Source: Clostridiales bacterium Firm_04 (GTDB lineage: Bacteria > Bacillota > Clostridia > Oscillospirales > Ruminococcaceae). Taken from it: a DNA stretch of 62,284 bases. The stretch is from contig LVAJ01000022.1 of assembly GCA_001603005.1 (NCBI GenBank), positions 1 to 62,284 of the forward strand, written 5' to 3'. Positions 35,194 to 43,906 of this stretch are shown here, in pieces. The first letter of the stretch is position 1; each line of letters begins with the position of its first letter. The notes under the pieces were generated by a model. It did no database searches. It was not told the origin of the DNA and worked only from the letters and a program-made list of their open reading frames with translations. Made by a program: the position numbers and the translations under genes.

Positions 35194-35754
35194 ATGCTTC
35201 ACGCTTCTGCATTTCTGACGCTTCTCGCCGCATCCGGCGGCACGGAAGCCCTTGCCGAAAAACTGACATCCATGCTCGGCGGACTGCCGCCTATGCTGAT
35301 CGCGTTCATCATCTCCATGATCCCGATTCTGGAGCTGCGCGGCGGACTCATCGCAGCATCGCTGCTGAACATCCCGATGTGGGAAGCGGTCGGCGTATGC
35401 GTCCTCGGCAATATCCTGCCGATCCCGTTCATCCTGCTGTTCATCGAAAAGATCCTCAACTGGATGGAAGGCTGCAAGATCGGCTGGATGCGCAAGCTGG
35501 CGCTCTGGCTGAAAGCGCGCGGAACCGGCAAGAAAGCGGAAAAGATCCGCAAATTCGAGTTTGTCGGGCTGCTGCTGTTCGTCGGCATCCCGCTGCCCGG
35601 CACCGGCGCATGGACAGGCTCGCTGATCGCGGCGCTGCTGCATGTCTCCCGCAAGAAATCCGTCCCCGCGATCTTCTGCGGACTGATCCTCGCAACGATC
35701 ATCATGTGCCTCATTTCCTACGGCGGCATTCAGTGGCTTGTCGATCGTTTTTAA
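35194..35754 (+). CDS. COG2426 small multidrug export-like membrane protein
   Basis: A 186-residue protein with four to five hydrophobic segments. MIPILELRGGLIAASLLNIP and IGIPLPGTGAWTGSLIAALL (with small variants) are the hallmark E-L-R-G-G and P-G-T-G-A-W-T-G motifs of this family, which is related to DedA-like membrane proteins. ATG at 35194 follows GGAGGAAT; an upstream in-frame ATG lacks a ribosome binding site. The export role is only a family label. Flanked by its own promoter and terminator. Confidence 0.85.
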   Translation: MLHASAFLTLLAASGGTEALAEKLTSMLGGLPPMLIAFIISMIPILELRGGLIAASLLNIPMWEAVGVCVLGNILPIPFILLFIEKILNWMEGCKIGWMRKLALWLKARGTGKKAEKIRKFEFVGLLLFVGIPLPGTGAWTGSLIAALLHVSRKKSVPAIFCGLILATIIMCLISYGGIQWLVDRF

Positions 35755-35760
35755 GCATAC

Positions 35761-35812
35761 ACCGTCCGGCTGATATCCCCCAGAAAGCGGGATGCAGCCG
35801 GACGGTCATTTT
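35761..35812 (+). terminator. Terminator after the COG2426 gene
   Basis: ACCGTCCGGCTG pairs with CAGCCGGACGGT; the loop carries a second small stem (CCC/GGG), and CATTTTC follows. Confidence 0.75.
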
Positions 35813-36002
35813 CATCTGCACGCGATCCGCGGACTTGTCCCGTTATTATGCATAAATCAGATAACCTAATCCGGCGGGCGAATGTCATTTTCTCTGAAAT
35901 TTCGATCTATGCCGCACGAAAAAGAGGATTTTTCGAGGCTTTTGGTGTATATATTATCAGAGAGGGATAACTGCCGCTTTCAACCGAAACAGAGGTGATC
36001 CG

Positions 36003-36995
36003 ATGACTGTCCGCGAACAAACCGAACGATTTGAAGAAACCATACTTTGCAAAAACGCCTGCCATGCCGCAGAAGCCGTCCGCGATGTGCCGGAGCCGCT
36101 CTGTCCGCTGCGCACCGAGTTTCAGCGTGACCGCGACCGCATCCTGCACTGTACATCGTTCCGGCGGCTCAAGCGCAAGACGCAGGTGTTTCTGTCTCCG
36201 ATCGGCGACCATTACCGCACGCGCCTGACGCATACGCTGGAAGTCGCGCAGATCGCCCGCACCATTGCACGCGCACTGCGCATGAACGAGGATCTCACCG
36301 AAGCGATCGCGCTGGGGCATGACCTCGGACATTCGCCGTTCGGTCACGCCGGAGAAGCCGCGCTCAACGGCATCACGCCCGGCGGCTACCGGCACTACGA
36401 ACAGAGCGTGCGCGTCGTCGAATGCATCGAAAAGAGCGGAAAAGGGCTCAACCTCACCAAGCAGGTGCGTGACGGCATCCTCTGCCACACGAATATGACT
36501 GCGGCGACGCGCGAGGGCAATATCGTCCGGCTCGCTGACCGCATTGCCTATATCAACCACGACATTGACGATGCGATCCGCGGCGGCATCCTCAAAGAGA
36601 GCGATCTCCCCGCAGACTGCACTGCGGTGCTCGGACATTCCAAGTCCGCGCGCATCACCACGATGATCACATCGGTCATCGCGCACGGCGACGAGGTCAT
36701 GGACATGATGCCGGAGATCCGGCAGGCGCATGATGCGCTGCATAAATTTCTCTATCAGAATGTGTATTCCGGCTCGGCTGCAAAAACCGAGGATCACAAG
36801 GCGCAGGAGCTGATCCGCCGCCTCTATGCCTACTATCAGGCGCATCCGGATGAAATGCCCGCGGAATACCGCGCGATCGCAGAGAAGGACACCGTGGACC
36901 GCGCTGTCTGCGATTACATCGCCGGCATGAGCGACGACTATGCGATCAATGATTACGAAAAACTGTTCATCCCGCGCTCGTGGGATGTGAAATAA
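36003..36995 (+). CDS. dgt: dGTPase-like HD-domain triphosphohydrolase
   Basis: A 330-residue HD-superfamily enzyme. FRRLKRKTQVFLSPIGDHYRTR is the dGTPase family motif (split here as FRRLKRKTQVF and GDHYRTRLTHTLEV). GHDLGHSPFGHAGE holds the HD pair, and RLADRIAYINHDIDDA the last metal ligand. Family members remove triphosphate from dNTPs. The order dgt, dnaG, rpoD is common in Clostridia and supports the call. RBS AGAGGTGATC. Confidence 0.92.
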   Translation: MTVREQTERFEETILCKNACHAAEAVRDVPEPLCPLRTEFQRDRDRILHCTSFRRLKRKTQVFLSPIGDHYRTRLTHTLEVAQIARTIARALRMNEDLTEAIALGHDLGHSPFGHAGEAALNGITPGGYRHYEQSVRVVECIEKSGKGLNLTKQVRDGILCHTNMTAATREGNIVRLADRIAYINHDIDDAIRGGILKESDLPADCTAVLGHSKSARITTMITSVIAHGDEVMDMMPEIRQAHDALHKFLYQNVYSGSAAKTEDHKAQELIRRLYAYYQAHPDEMPAEYRAIAEKDTVDRAVCDYIAGMSDDYAINDYEKLFIPRSWDVK

Positions 36996-37023
36996 AGCGG
37001 AGCCGACAGAACGGAGCATCTCC

Positions 37024-37217
37024 ATGAAAAAGCACTTGCAATGATCCTCTGTCTGCCGCTGCTGACCGCCTGTGTGCAGCATAATGCTGAATTTGACAGC
37101 AGTTTTTTCCGCGCAGATGCGTATTCTATGCATGGGCTTTCACACGCTTTTCGGAAAGCTGTCATGCCGATTTTGCGCGCCGGCGCTATACTGATATTTC
37201 ACAGAGGGGGTGTACAG
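37024..37217 (+). pseudogene. Probable frameshifted lipoprotein remnant upstream of dnaG
   Basis: ATG AAA AAG at 37024 begins what looks like a lipoprotein signal, but the frame ends at once (CAC TTG CAA TGA). If one base is added after 37032 the frame reads MKKALAMILCLPLLTAC, a good lipobox signal, and continues VQHNAEFDSSFF without stop into dnaG. That frame as it stands is open and in phase with dnaG. No mature lipoprotein domain is present. A decayed gene is the likeliest reading; a sequencing error is the alternative. Confidence 0.4.
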
Positions 37218-38963
37218 ATGCTGCCGCAGGAATTTCTCTATCAGCTCAAACAGGCGAATCCGATCGAGCAGGTCATGGGCAGCTATGTACAGCTGATCCG
37301 CGCGGGCTCACTGCTCAAATGCCAGTGCCCGTTCCACTCTGAAAAAACGCCTTCCTGCGTGGTTTATCCGCATAACAATAGCTTTTATTGTTTCGGCTGT
37401 CATGCGGGCGGCGACGTCATCACCTTTATCATGAAAATGGAAGGGCTTCAGTATATGGATGCCGTGCGGATGCTCGCCGAGCGCGCCGGCATTGCGGTCC
37501 CCGAACAGGAACGCGACCACGGCGAAGCCAATCTGCGCATGCGGCTGCTCGAACTGAACCGCGCCGCCGCGAAATATTACTTTGAAAACCTGACCGGCAA
37601 TGACAAGCGCGGTCTGATCTATCTGAAAGAACGCGCCCTCAAGCCGGAGATTATCCGGAAATACGGGCTCGGCTATGCCGGCGAGGACTGGACAGGTCTG
37701 CTGAACGCGATGCAGCGCCTCGGCTTTTCCGAGGAGGAACTGTTCGCTTCCAATCTGTGCAGCCGCTCCAATAAGACCGGCAATCTCTACGACCGGTTCC
37801 GCAACCGCGTCATGTTCCCGATCTTTGACCTGCGCGGCAGCGTCATCGCATTCGGCGGACGCACCATTGAAAAGGACGGCGAGCCGAAATATCTCAACTC
37901 GTCCGATACGCCCGTTTTCAAAAAGGGACGGAACCTCTTTTCCATGAACTTTGCCAAGAAATCGCAGTCCAAGCGGCTCATTCTGGCAGAGGGCTATATG
38001 GATGTCATCGCGATCCATCAGGCGGGATTCGAGAATGTCGTCGCATCACTCGGCACGGCGCTCACGCCCGATCAGTGCAGGCTCATGCGGCAGTATGCGG
38101 AAGAAGTTGTCATTTCCTATGACAGCGACGCCGCCGGTCAGAATGCGACCGTCAAGGCGGTCAACCTGCTCCGCGCCGTCGGACTGCGCCCGCGTATCCT
38201 GCATATGCATGATGCAAAGGATCCCGATGAATATATCAAAAAATTCGGGTCAGCCTATTTCCGGAAGCTGCTTGAAGAAGCGGACGATGCCGTTTCCTAC
38301 GAATTGCAGCGCTGCAAGGACGGCACGGATGCCGCGACCGAGGACGGCGCGATTACTGCGCTGCATAAGGCAGTCGGCGTACTCGCAGGCATCGAGAATG
38401 AGCTGGACCGCAATGTATATCTTTCCAAGCTCGCAAAGGATTACGAGATCTCTCCGGAGATCCTGAAGGCACAGGTGCAGCAGGAGATCCGCAAACGCAG
38501 AAAGGGCGAGAAAAAACAGGTCTGGCGCACACTGACCACCGCCCCGATGCTCCGCGATCCGATCAATCCCGAAGCGGCGGCGCGCCCCAGAGAGGCAAAG
38601 GCGGAAGAACAGATCCTCTGTTATCTGTTCCGGCAGCCCGATGCGCTCGAAGATGTGCTGCGACAGATCCAGCCGGAGGAATTTGTGACGGATTTCAACC
38701 GCCGCGTCTTCGTGTTCCTGCGGGACAGGCTCCAGCAGGGCTATCCGTTCAGCCTGTCGCTCTTTTCCGAAAGCTTCTCGCCGGAGGAAATGGGAAAGAT
38801 CACCGGCATCGAAGCGATGCATGCAGAGCTGGATATCACCCCGAAAGCAGTCAGTGACTGCATCCGCATCCTGAAAGAGAAAAAGCTCAATACCGCACAG
38901 GCGGCAGAGCTCGACGATCAGGATTTCGCCGCGCTGTTCAATCAGATGCGGCAGAAAAAATAA
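37218..38963 (+). CDS. dnaG: DNA primase
   Basis: A 581-residue primase. The N-terminal CHC2 zinc domain shows CQCPFHSEKTPSC and YCFGCHAGG. The catalytic core has GLGYAGEDWTGLL and the Toprim motifs LAEGYMDVIAIHQAGF and YDSDAAGQNAT. A helicase-interacting C-terminal domain follows. ATG at 37218 follows GAGGGGGTG and gives the canonical start MLPQEFLYQLKQANPIEQVM. It makes RNA primers at the replication fork. The frame is open further upstream into a decayed signal peptide. Confidence 0.95.
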   Translation: MLPQEFLYQLKQANPIEQVMGSYVQLIRAGSLLKCQCPFHSEKTPSCVVYPHNNSFYCFGCHAGGDVITFIMKMEGLQYMDAVRMLAERAGIAVPEQERDHGEANLRMRLLELNRAAAKYYFENLTGNDKRGLIYLKERALKPEIIRKYGLGYAGEDWTGLLNAMQRLGFSEEELFASNLCSRSNKTGNLYDRFRNRVMFPIFDLRGSVIAFGGRTIEKDGEPKYLNSSDTPVFKKGRNLFSMNFAKKSQSKRLILAEGYMDVIAIHQAGFENVVASLGTALTPDQCRLMRQYAEEVVISYDSDAAGQNATVKAVNLLRAVGLRPRILHMHDAKDPDEYIKKFGSAYFRKLLEEADDAVSYELQRCKDGTDAATEDGAITALHKAVGVLAGIENELDRNVYLSKLAKDYEISPEILKAQVQQEIRKRRKGEKKQVWRTLTTAPMLRDPINPEAAARPREAKAEEQILCYLFRQPDALEDVLRQIQPEEFVTDFNRRVFVFLRDRLQQGYPFSLSLFSESFSPEEMGKITGIEAMHAELDITPKAVSDCIRILKEKKLNTAQAAELDDQDFAALFNQMRQKK

Positions 38964-39052
38964 GCCGAAACCGGTATCCCCCGATACCGTTCAGAAAGAG
39001 ATAGATGCCCTTTGAGACTGCGCGGACTGCCGCGCAAAGGAGGAAACCAAAA

Positions 39053-40105
39053 ATGGCAGATGAAGAAAAGCGTCTGGATCAGCTGCTCGAAAAGGCAAAA
39101 GCGAGCGGTAAAATTACCATTGCAGAGGTGCAGGAGGCTTCCGAAAGCCTTGCACTCGAACCGGAACACATCATGGAGCGTTGTTCCGCAATGCAGATCG
39201 AGCTGGTCGATGACGATATTTCGCTGGAGGATGCGTCCGATCCCGCTGTGACCATGGCGAATGACGAGATCTCGAACGATGACTCCGTGAAGATTTATCT
39301 GAAAGAGATCGGCAGAGTGGCACTGCTCACCGCAGATGAGGAAACGGAGCTTGCACGCCGGCTCGCGGATAATCCGCAGGATGCGCCTGCACGCCAGCGC
39401 CTTGCAGAAGCGAATCTTCGTCTGGTCGTCAGCATCGCAAAGAAATATGTCGGACGCGGCATGCAGTTCCTCGACCTCATTCAGGAGGGCAACATGGGAC
39501 TGCTGAAAGCGGTCGATAAATTCGATTATACAAAGGGATTCAAGTTCTCCACCTACGCGACATGGTGGATCCGGCAGGCGATCACCAGAGCGCTCGCCGA
39601 TCAGGCAAGAACGATCCGCATTCCGGTGCATATGGTCGAGAGCATCACCAAGGTCAAGAAGATCTCCAGCCAGATCCTGCATGAGACCGGTCAGGAGGCA
39701 AGCCCAGAGGAGATCGCAAAAAAGCTCGAAATGCCGGTCGAAAAGGTGCTGGAGATCATGCGCATCGCACAGGATCCGGTCTCGCTGGAAACGCCGGTCG
39801 GTGAGGAGGAGGACAGCCACCTCGGCGACTTCATCCCCGACGATCAGGCGCCCTCTCCGGATGAAGCGGCATCCAATGCGATGCTGAAAGAGCAGCTCAA
39901 TGAGGTGCTCTCGACACTGACAGAACGTGAAGCGAAGGTCATGCGCATGCGCTACGGGCTCGAAAACGGCAGACAGCAGACACTGGAGGATGTCGGCAAG
40001 GCGCTCGGCGTCACGCGTGAGCGCATCCGCCAGATCGAGGCAAAGGCACTTCGCAAACTGAAGCATTACAGCCGCAGCAAAAAATTGCAGGGTTATATCG
40101 ACTGA
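39053..40105 (+). CDS. rpoD: Primary sigma factor (first of two tandem copies)
   Basis: A 350-residue sigma-70 family group 1 protein. It has a region 1.1-like N-terminus ([20 protein letters not shown]), region 1.2 ([16 protein letters not shown]), and regions 2.1-2.4 ([39 protein letters not shown]). Region 3 ([13 protein letters not shown]) and 4.2 ([19 protein letters not shown]) follow. AGGAGG precedes the ATG. It lies 89 bases after dnaG, the usual place for the housekeeping sigma. A second full-length homologue follows after 51 bases, so which copy is the major one is open. Confidence 0.95.
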   Translation: MADEEKRLDQLLEKAKASGKITIAEVQEASESLALEPEHIMERCSAMQIELVDDDISLEDASDPAVTMANDEISNDDSVKIYLKEIGRVALLTADEETELARRLADNPQDAPARQRLAEANLRLVVSIAKKYVGRGMQFLDLIQEGNMGLLKAVDKFDYTKGFKFSTYATWWIRQAITRALADQARTIRIPVHMVESITKVKKISSQILHETGQEASPEEIAKKLEMPVEKVLEIMRIAQDPVSLETPVGEEEDSHLGDFIPDDQAPSPDEAASNAMLKEQLNEVLSTLTEREAKVMRMRYGLENGRQQTLEDVGKALGVTRERIRQIEAKALRKLKHYSRSKKLQGYID

Positions 40106-40156
40106 TGCAGAGATACAGCGCATCAGCAAACGGGTTTATTAAGGGAGGAACAAAAA

Positions 40157-41233
40157 ATGGCAGCAGACAATCAAAAGGTAGAACAGCTTCTCGAACGGAT
40201 CAAAATGAGCGGCAAGCTCCCGCAGAATGAGCTGGATACGGCATTCGCGGAGCTGGAATTTTCCGATGAGGAGATCAGTCTGTTCTATGAGCAGTGCAAT
40301 CTGCTGAATCTGGAGCTTGCAGATGAGGAACTGCTCGATGATGATATCGAAACGCGGCTTGCCGAGGAGGATGCGATGTCGCTGGAAGGCGGCGCATCGC
40401 CGGACGATCCGGTCAAGATCTATCTCAAGGAGATCGGCAGAGTGCCGCTGCTGACGCCGGAGGAGGAAACCGATCTCGCAAAGCGGCTCGCGGATAACCC
40501 GAACGATCAGGCTGCGAAGAACCGTCTTTCGGAAGCGAATCTCCGTCTGGTCGTCAGCATTGCGAAAAAATATGTCGGACGCGGCATGCAGTTCCTTGAC
40601 CTCATTCAGGAGGGCAATATGGGACTGCTGAAAGCGGTCGATAAGTTCGACTATACCAAGGGATTCAAATTCTCCACCTACGCGACATGGTGGATCCGGC
40701 AGTCCATTACCCGCGCGATCGCGGATCAGGCGAGAACGATCCGCATTCCGGTACATATGGTCGAGACGATCACCCGCGTGAAGAAGGCGTCCAGCCAGCT
40801 GCTGCATCTCAACGGCAGGGATCCTTCCGAGGAGGAGATCGCGGATTATCTCGATATGCCGATCGACAAGGTGCGTGAGGTCATGCGCATCGCACAGGAG
40901 CCGGTCTCGCTCGAAACGCCGATCGGTGAGGAGGAGGACAGCCACCTCGGCGACTTCATCCCCGACAATCATGCGCAGTCGCCGAACGATGCCGCGAACA
41001 ACACCATGCTCAAAGAGCAGCTCAATGAGGTGCTCTCGACGCTGACGCCCCGCGAAGCCGATGTGCTCCGCATGCGCTACGGGCTCGACAATGAGCCGCC
41101 GAAAACGCTTGAGGATGTTGGCAAGGCATTCAATGTCACGCGCGAGCGCATCCGTCAGATCGAGGCGAAGGCACTCCGCAAGCTGCGGCACCCCAGCAGA
41201 AGCAAGAAGGTGCGCGATTATCTCGAACACTGA
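40157..41233 (+). CDS. rpoD: Primary sigma factor (second tandem copy)
   Basis: A 358-residue protein colinear with the preceding gene. The block from EANLRLVV through TYATWWIRQ (regions 2.1 to 2.4) is identical in both, as are the [14 protein letters not shown] and [15 protein letters not shown] motifs. The N-terminal region 1.1 ([20 protein letters not shown]) and the linker to 1.2 are strongly diverged. GGGAGG precedes the ATG; a terminator follows the gene. All promoter-contacting parts are intact, so it should recognise the same -10 and -35 boxes. Confidence 0.95.
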   Translation: MAADNQKVEQLLERIKMSGKLPQNELDTAFAELEFSDEEISLFYEQCNLLNLELADEELLDDDIETRLAEEDAMSLEGGASPDDPVKIYLKEIGRVPLLTPEEETDLAKRLADNPNDQAAKNRLSEANLRLVVSIAKKYVGRGMQFLDLIQEGNMGLLKAVDKFDYTKGFKFSTYATWWIRQSITRAIADQARTIRIPVHMVETITRVKKASSQLLHLNGRDPSEEEIADYLDMPIDKVREVMRIAQEPVSLETPIGEEEDSHLGDFIPDNHAQSPNDAANNTMLKEQLNEVLSTLTPREADVLRMRYGLDNEPPKTLEDVGKAFNVTRERIRQIEAKALRKLRHPSRSKKVRDYLEH

Positions 41234-41249
41234 TGTCCCCGAAATACAG

Positions 41250-41291
41250 CAGCCCGAAAGCAGTTCCATGACCGCTTTCGGGCTGTTTTTG
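41250..41291 (+). terminator. Terminator after the tandem rpoD genes
   Basis: CAGCCCGAAAGC pairs with GCTTTCGGGCTG, followed by TTTTTG. Confidence 0.88.
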
Positions 41292-41409
41292 TCAGTTATT
41301 CCGCGCATTCTGACGCTGCTGTAATCAGTATCCTTTTCAAAGGCTGTTCGCCATTAAGAATCCCAATTATGCTGAAAGTGAAAAGTACATATTATCTTGC
41401 TTTTCCCTA

Positions 41410-41465
41410 AATGGGATTCCAAAGGGACAATGTCCCTTTGGCGGGTTTGGGCGGAGCCCATTCTG
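41410..41465 (-). repeat. Two-hairpin intergenic repeat, copy 2 (leftward)
   Basis: Read on the minus strand: GAA, hairpin 1 (TGGGC/GCCCA), AACCCG, hairpin 2 (CCAAAGGGAC/GTCCCTTTGG), then AATCCCATT. It lies just past the dpaB stop. A degenerate part copy (GGCTGTTCGCC, ATTAAGAATCCCA) is at about 41340-41372 on the plus strand. Confidence 0.7.
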
Positions 41466-41489
41466 AATCCATCGGAGATACAAATTTCA

Positions 41490-42080
41490 TTACGGATCGC
41501 GCAGCAAAAGCGGCTGAATCTGCTCGCCGTGCAGCGCTGCATGAACGGTCTCCGGCACGCGGGTAAAATCTGCGACCAGAGAAGTCGGCTTTTTGCGGGG
41601 ATCATCCTGCCCGAACGGCACGAAATAATAATGCCGGCGGTTCAGAAGATCGCCGATGTTCCGCGCGGATGCCGCTAAGCCGTCATTTGTTGCGATGCAG
41701 AGGATCACCGGTCTGCCGCCGCGCAGATGTGATTTGACCGCCATCGGTACGGTGCCGTCCGTGATGCCCGCCGACAGCTTTGCAAGGAGATTGCCGGTGC
41801 AGGGGCAGACAACCAGCGCATCGGTCATGCTTTTCGGTCCGAGCGGTTCTGCCTCGGGAATGCTGCGGATGACCGTCCCGCTGCTCATCGCAGTCAATGA
41901 TTCGAGAAAAGTTTCCGGCGCGCCGAAGCGTGTCCGCAGTTCCGCAAAATGCTCCGAAACGATCGGCAGGAGCTGCGCGCCCGCATCGGCACATGCCTTT
42001 GCCGCGGAAAGCGCATGCGCTGCATTGCAGAACGATCCGCACAGCGCAAATCCCAGCCGGATGCCGGTCAGATCAGTCAT
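41490..42080 (-). CDS. dpaB: Dipicolinate synthase subunit B
   Basis: A 196-residue flavoprotein-like protein. GIRLGFALCGSFCNAAHALS is the nucleotide-binding start; ALVVCPCTGNLLAKLSAGI and PVILCIATNDGLAASARNIG are conserved SpoVFB segments. Subunit B works with DpaA in the mother cell to make dipicolinic acid for the spore core. ATG at 42080 lies within the last codons of the dpaA remnant (8-base overlap), the normal dpaAB coupling. An upstream ATG at 42086 is also possible. Its partner gene is broken in this window. Confidence 0.9.
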   Translation of the reverse strand: MTDLTGIRLGFALCGSFCNAAHALSAAKACADAGAQLLPIVSEHFAELRTRFGAPETFLESLTAMSSGTVIRSIPEAEPLGPKSMTDALVVCPCTGNLLAKLSAGITDGTVPMAVKSHLRGGRPVILCIATNDGLAASARNIGDLLNRRHYYFVPFGQDDPRKKPTSLVADFTRVPETVHAALHGEQIQPLLLRDP

Positions 42081-42225
42081 CTGCATCACCGCCCTCTGCA
42101 TCCAGCAGCTCCGCCACGGTCTGCGCGACGATCTCGCCGGCGGATACCGGCGCCGTCTTTCCCGGCAGAGAGAGCGCCCAGATCACCTGCACGCCGATTT
42201 CCGATGCGGCTTCAAAGTCAACGCC
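42073..42225 (-). pseudogene. dpaA: 3' fragment of dpaA (dipicolinate synthase subunit A)
   Basis: In frame with the normal dpaA-dpaB overlap, this fragment encodes GVDFEAASEIGVQVIWALSL and PGKTAPVSAGEIVAQTVAEL, the C-terminal end of SpoVFA, in which S-K-P-G-G-x-D-F is followed by L-P-G-x-x-A-P-x-x-A-G. The preceding piece, ending DLASKPGG, lies about 6 kb away at 48306 onward, same strand. Joining GG at 48306/48307 to C-GTT-GAC at 42224 gives PGGVDF in frame. Confidence 0.8.
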
Positions 42226-42241
42226 GGATGTCGCAAAAGCC
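42208..42241. other. attL-like junction of the dpaA intervening element
   Basis: dpaA arm 42208-42223, core CC (42224-42225), element arm GGATGTCGCAAAAG (42226-42239). The element arm is the inverted match (13 of 14) of the arm at the other junction (48292-48305). Confidence 0.5.
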
Positions 42242-42946
42242 GGTTCGTTTCCAGCATTTCAGCCTGCCGTTTCGTCCCGCTTCGGCAACGATCCCCATGC
42301 GGTGCAGCAGATTCAGGAACAGCCGCGCCGAAAGCTCCGTTGTGTGCAGCAGATCTGCGGTCTCCGGTACGGTGAACGGCTCCGCCAGCGCATCCGGCAG
42401 CAATGCGGCGTAATCAGCCGGCGTTTCCAGCCGCCGCTCCCCGCAGAGCGCCAGCGGCACACGATCCAGCTTTTCGCGGCGCGATCTGCTGTGCTGCACC
42501 GAATACTCCGCGAGCTTCAATTCGCAGATGCAGAGCGAAAAATGCGGATGCTCCAGATAATCGCGCAGGGTATAGATCTCGCGCATCGCGGAATACACAG
42601 TCTCATGCTTCGGCGATTTCCGCTGCGAGAGCAATTCACCGTTTTCATCCACGCGCAGCAGCAGCTTGTCCGTGATGACCGGATGCACGACCGTGACCGG
42701 ACAGATCGGCAGAAAGGCGTCCAGCTTCGGTTTCAGGCGGGAGAGCCCGCGCGTCTGCACCTCAATGATGCCGGTTTCCGTCACGGCATCCGCGACAAAT
42801 CCCCCGACCTGCCGCTCATGCGTATCCGGATCAGGCGCAAAATAATACTTTAAGGCAAGATGCAGCGATTTTTCGCCGAGCGTGCCGATCCCCTTGCAGC
42901 CCATATCCTGTTCCGCAGCAGCGATCGCATTTTCAAACTCCAACAT
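42218..42946 (-). CDS. Unknown protein, possibly nuclease-like, at the left end of the element
   Basis: A 242-residue protein. The N-terminal half has GIGTLGEKSLHLALKYYF, then VGGFVADAVTETGIIEVQTR, a D...E-x-Q pattern like restriction-endonuclease-fold proteins (inference). KHETVYSAMREIYTLRDYL and a C-terminal winged-helix-like segment (FTVPETADLLHTTELSARLF) follow. ATG at 42946 is close behind GAGGTG; GTG at 42952 is an alternative. Its last two codons and stop come from dpaA sequence across the junction, so the natural C-terminus may differ elsewhere. It is not a recognisable recombinase. Confidence 0.7.
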   Translation of the reverse strand: MLEFENAIAAAEQDMGCKGIGTLGEKSLHLALKYYFAPDPDTHERQVGGFVADAVTETGIIEVQTRGLSRLKPKLDAFLPICPVTVVHPVITDKLLLRVDENGELLSQRKSPKHETVYSAMREIYTLRDYLEHPHFSLCICELKLAEYSVQHSRSRREKLDRVPLALCGERRLETPADYAALLPDALAEPFTVPETADLLHTTELSARLFLNLLHRMGIVAEAGRNGRLKCWKRTGFCDIRR

Positions 42947-42961
42947 TTTCACCTCACAAAA

Positions 42962-42992
42962 AAAGCACAGTGCCGAAAAGACACTGTGCTTT
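42962..42992 (-). terminator. Terminator after the sugar permease operon
   Basis: AAAGCACAGTG pairs with CACTGTGCTTT, followed leftward by a T-run. Confidence 0.85.
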
Positions 42993-43012
42993 CTGTTGTT
43001 CGCAAAGACGGA

Positions 43013-43906
43013 TTACTCCTTGACACCGCCGGCTGCGACGCCGCCGATGATGAACTTGGACAGAACAACGTAGATGACAACAACCGGAATGATCGAAAGG
43101 AAGATCGCGGTGTAGTTTGCACCGGAGTCCGGGCTGCGGTCGATCGAGATAACCTTCTGCACCATCATCGGCATCGTGAGCTGGTTCTTCTTACCGGAGA
43201 CCAGAACGATGGACTGTGTGTAGTAATCGTTCCACTTCTGAATGAATGCGAAAATCGCCTGCACAGCAAAAGCCGGCTTCATCATCGGAATGGAAATGGT
43301 CAGGAACGTGCGGAACTCATTGGAGCCGTCAATACGTGCAGCTTCGATGATGTCCAGTGGGAACGAGGACAGCATATACTGACGCATGAAGAACACGATA
43401 GCAGGTGCTGCGATCGACGGAACGATGAGCGGAATGTAGCTGTCGAGCAGCTTCATCTTGATCAGCAGGTTCATAAAACCAACGGCAGTGACCTGCGTCG
43501 GAACCATCATGACTGCGAGGATAAAGACGAATGCCGGACCTTTGAGCTTGAAATCGTAGACCACGAGGCCGTATGCAGTCAGACCGGAGAAGAACACGGT
43601 CAGTGCGCAGCATCCGCCTGCGATGATCAGCGAGTTCAGCATACCGCGGAGCGGATTGAAGAACGTGTTATAGAGCTTGTTCTCCTTCAGCGTCCGCATG
43701 TTGTCAAACAGATGGGTACTCGGGATCAGAGAGACCTTCGAGATGATGTCCGTATGTGCTCTTGTTGCGTTGACAACGAGGATCCAGATCGGGATCAGAC
43801 ACATCAGCGTCAGCGCGATCAGAGCCAGATAAATCAGTGCGGATTTCACGAGCACTTTGGTCTGATAACCGCCCTTGCCGTCATCATATGTAATACGCTT
43901 GCTCAT
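43013..43906 (-). CDS. CUT1 sugar ABC transporter permease (MalG type)
   Basis: A 297-residue permease with six helices. The cytoplasmic EAA loop reads EAARIDGSNEFRTFLTISIP. The segment PTQVTAVGFMNLLIKM precedes it, and the C-terminus is SKFIIGGVAAGGVKE. It forms the pore with the MalF-type protein encoded just upstream (ATGA overlap). No ATPase gene is in the operon, so a shared MsmX-type ATPase is expected elsewhere. Confidence 0.92.
   Translation of the reverse strand: MSKRITYDDGKGGYQTKVLVKSALIYLALIALTLMCLIPIWILVVNATRAHTDIISKVSLIPSTHLFDNMRTLKENKLYNTFFNPLRGMLNSLIIAGGCCALTVFFSGLTAYGLVVYDFKLKGPAFVFILAVMMVPTQVTAVGFMNLLIKMKLLDSYIPLIVPSIAAPAIVFFMRQYMLSSFPLDIIEAARIDGSNEFRTFLTISIPMMKPAFAVQAIFAFIQKWNDYYTQSIVLVSGKKNQLTMPMMVQKVISIDRSPDSGANYTAIFLSIIPVVVIYVVLSKFIIGGVAAGGVKE

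Noticed and set aside
37041..37217. An N-terminal extension of DnaG starting at 37041
   Set aside because: The canonical primase N-terminus and a ribosome binding site mark 37218; the extension reads as a decayed lipoprotein signal.
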